Below are positions 62,696 through 64,000 of a DNA stretch of 64,000 bases, piece after piece (positions within the stretch are counted from its first letter, which is position 1; every line of letters starts with the position of its first letter). The position numbers and the translations under genes are program-made. The stretch lies in assembly GCF_003584135.1 (NCBI RefSeq), contig NZ_QXFI01000013.1, forward strand, positions 291,218 through 355,217, written 5' to 3'. This DNA is from Flagellimonas pelagia. GTDB lineage: Bacteria; Bacteroidota; Bacteroidia; Flavobacteriales; Flavobacteriaceae. The notes beneath the pieces were generated by a model. That model ran no database searches. It saw nothing but the letters and a program-made list of their open reading frames with translations, and was not told where the DNA came from.

Positions 62696-62829
62696 GTCAA
62701 ACATTTGAAAATATTGATAAGATGATAGACCAAACTGGAATGATTGAATACAGAGAATAATTTAAAACTAGTTGTTTGTGTAGATACCCCGATCTTTAGG
62801 ACAGTTTTTCTACAAAACCAATATAATTA

Positions 62830-63648
62830 TCAAGCTGCTCTCTTGAATAGATCGATGGGTCTTTCATAGTCGATGGACTGATGTCTTCTTTCATGGTTGT
62901 AATAATCAAAGTACTCTGCCAATAACAGATAGAGTTCCATACCATCCTTTGGAGGGTTCAGATAGATTTTCTCATACTTTACATTCCTCCAAAGCCTTTC
63001 GATAAAGGCATTGTCGGTGGCCCTTCCCTTGCCGTCCATGCTCAGGCGTATTCCCTGACCCAAAACATAGTTGGCAAACTCCTCGGCAGTGAACTGGCTC
63101 CCCTGGTCCGTATTGAGGATCTCCGGTGTCCCGTGCTCACCTATGGTCTCTTCCAATGTTTCCCTGCACCATTGGGCATCCATGGAATTGGACACGCTCC
63201 AGTTCAGGACATAGCGGCTGTGCAGGTCGATGATGGCCACCAGATAGAGATATCCCTGTTGCATGGGGATATAGGTAATATCTGTGGCCCAGACCTGATT
63301 GGGCCTGTCAACGGTCAGGTTCCTCAGCAGGTACGGATACGTTCTGTGGTCCTTGCACCTTCGGGAGGTATGTTTTCCCGGAAGGACGGCCCTGAGGCCC
63401 ATTACCTTGTAATAGAGCCGTTCGATACGGTTCCTGCTCACCTTGTACCCTCTGTCCCTGGTCAGCCAGATGTGCATCCGCTTGGCCCCTTTGAAGGGAT
63501 GGTGGAGGTAATGCTCGTCCATCTCGCGCATGAGCCTCAGGTTCAGTTCGCTCTCGCCCCTTGGCCTGTAATAGAGCCCCGAGCGATGGACCGACAATGT
63601 TCTGCACTGCCTTGCAATGCTCATCTTGGAATGACCCTTGCGTATCAT
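62830..63648 (-). CDS. IS3-family transposase OrfB (DDE integrase domain)
   Basis: 272 residues from the ATG at 63648. The HTH_21-like start (SIARQCRTLSVHRSGLYYRPRG) leads into the rve catalytic core with the DDE triad: VWATDITYIPM, ILNTDQGSQFTAEEF and DNAFIERLWRNVKYEKIY. All three acidic residues are present, so the enzyme looks active. The frame continues upstream of the ATG back to a slippery site in the end of orfA, so the working transposase is probably an OrfAB fusion made by -1 frameshifting. Confidence 0.92.
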   Translation of the reverse strand: MIRKGHSKMSIARQCRTLSVHRSGLYYRPRGESELNLRLMREMDEHYLHHPFKGAKRMHIWLTRDRGYKVSRNRIERLYYKVMGLRAVLPGKHTSRRCKDHRTYPYLLRNLTVDRPNQVWATDITYIPMQQGYLYLVAIIDLHSRYVLNWSVSNSMDAQWCRETLEETIGEHGTPEILNTDQGSQFTAEEFANYVLGQGIRLSMDGKGRATDNAFIERLWRNVKYEKIYLNPPKDGMELYLLLAEYFDYYNHERRHQSIDYERPIDLFKRAA

Positions 63649-63671
63649 TTTTCTGCGTTCGGAGAGTGGTC

Positions 63672-63947
63672 TCAGCGCAAGGCGTCCTTTAAAAAATCGT
63701 TCTCGACCTTCAACTGGCCTATGGCCTTTAGAAGTTTGTCCTTCTCCCTTTCGGTCTCGCTGCGGGCATCCTTCTTGCCCGATTCGAACACCTGCTCGGC
63801 CCCATCAAGGAAATCGCGCTTCCAAGCGCTGATCTGGGTAGGGTGTATCTCGTACTTCTGGGCAAGTTCGGCAAGGCTATGCCGTTCCTTCAAGGCTTCC
63901 AGGACCACTTTGGTCTTGAACTTCGGGGTAAACTTTCTTCGTGTCAT
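63672..63947 (-). CDS. IS3-family transposase OrfA (HTH_Tnp_1)
   Basis: 91 residues with the helix-turn-helix pattern RRKFTPKFKTKVVLEALKERHSLAELAQKYEIHPTQISAWKRDFLDGA and a C-terminal leucine-zipper-like helix (SETEREKDKLLKAIGQLKVENDFLKDAL). It binds the element's ends. Near its 3' end the message reads GAU UUU UUA AAG, in which U-UUU-UUA (63696-63690) is a standard -1 slippery heptamer. Confidence 0.92.
   Translation of the reverse strand: MTRRKFTPKFKTKVVLEALKERHSLAELAQKYEIHPTQISAWKRDFLDGAEQVFESGKKDARSETEREKDKLLKAIGQLKVENDFLKDALR
63690..63696 (-). promoter_or_regulatory. Programmed -1 frameshift site (UUUUUUA) of the IS
   Basis: The heptamer is set in the orfA frame as U-UUU-UUA. After a -1 shift the reading continues AAA GGA CGC CTT and on through the orfB ATG at 63648 with no stop, which would give the OrfAB transposase. 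Confidence 0.75.
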
Positions 63948-64000
63948 ATTCAGTAAATTTAATGATTAAACTTACTGCCCTAGTTTTTGGGGTATCTACA

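Larger units (their letters stand above)
62779..64000 (-). mobile_element. IS3-family insertion sequence with both ends visible
   Basis: The left end TGTAGATACCCC (62779-62790) is repeated inverted at 63989-64000, with further matches inside: AGG then CAGT about 7-12 bp on. Between them lie orfA and orfB on the minus strand. At about 1.22 kb it has the usual IS3 length. The window stops exactly at the right end, so the target duplication cannot be checked. Confidence 0.85.

Noticed and set aside
63133..63969. Open frame of 278 codons on the plus strand across the IS
   Set aside because: Antisense to orfB and orfA, both of which have full transposase motifs; low-complexity Pro/His-rich product.

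Overview
The window is a chromosomal segment of a marine-type member of the Flavobacteriaceae (Bacteroidota); the gene content resembles Muricauda/Flagellimonas, but the genus is only a guess. Support comes from SusC/SusD pairs, LytS/LytTR signalling, an LptD-like C-terminus next to a RidA gene, an IntDOT-type integrase and promoters of the Bacteroidota form TTG-N16-20-TAnnTTTG. No intact rRNA, tRNA or CRISPR array was seen.

Layout. (1) 1-14 kb is core metabolism and housekeeping: the end of an LptD-like gene, RidA, an N-acetylglucosamine-kinase-like ATPase, a gapA-pfkA glycolysis pair, a very large TamB, then tsaD, rsmE, DUF1223, DUF4159, an AI-2E permease and a THUMP-like methyltransferase. 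(2) 14-23 kb groups two alpha/beta hydrolases, a VanX-like D,D-dipeptidase, a deoxynucleotidase, a D-amino-acid aminotransferase, an N-acyl-D-amino-acid deacylase, an M20 peptidase and a class C serine hydrolase. Together they look like a D-amino-acid or muropeptide salvage locus. (3) 23-30 kb is a complete tripartite RND efflux system (TolC-like, RND, adaptor) with an AraC-type regulator upstream. (4) 30-32.5 kb holds a formylglycine-generating-enzyme homologue with both catalytic cysteines and a dienelactone hydrolase.

(5) 32.8-39.2 kb looks like a small integrated element. A perfect 20-bp direct repeat (32777 and 39217) brackets a PspC-like protein, a LytS/LytTR two-component pair, two small orphan genes separated by exact repeats, a palindrome-rich gene-free stretch and a tyrosine integrase. 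A tRNA-3'-end-like fragment with a terminator sits just outside the left repeat. (6) 39.6-40.6 kb is a sterol-desaturase-family gene, divergent from (7).

(7) 41.0-62.7 kb is a polysaccharide utilisation locus read as one long plus-strand operon: lipoprotein, DUF4961-like protein, SusC, SusD, GH92 alpha-mannosidase, a VCBS/ASPIC lipoprotein, a ROK kinase-phosphomannose isomerase fusion, a sugar-porter MFS, a sialate-O-acetylesterase-like enzyme and two tandem DUF5005-like beta-propeller paralogues. A convergent GntR/UTRA regulator closes it. The inferred route is: SusCD imports an O-acetylated alpha-mannoside, the esterase and GH92 release mannose, the MFS brings mannose to the cytoplasm, and the fusion protein turns it into fructose 6-phosphate. 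Its promoter region carries a 20-bp repeat shared with the divergent desaturase promoter, and a leader of about 230 nt with a perfect 13-bp hairpin. (8) 62.78-64.0 kb is a complete-looking IS3-family element whose two inverted ends and -1 frameshift site are readable.
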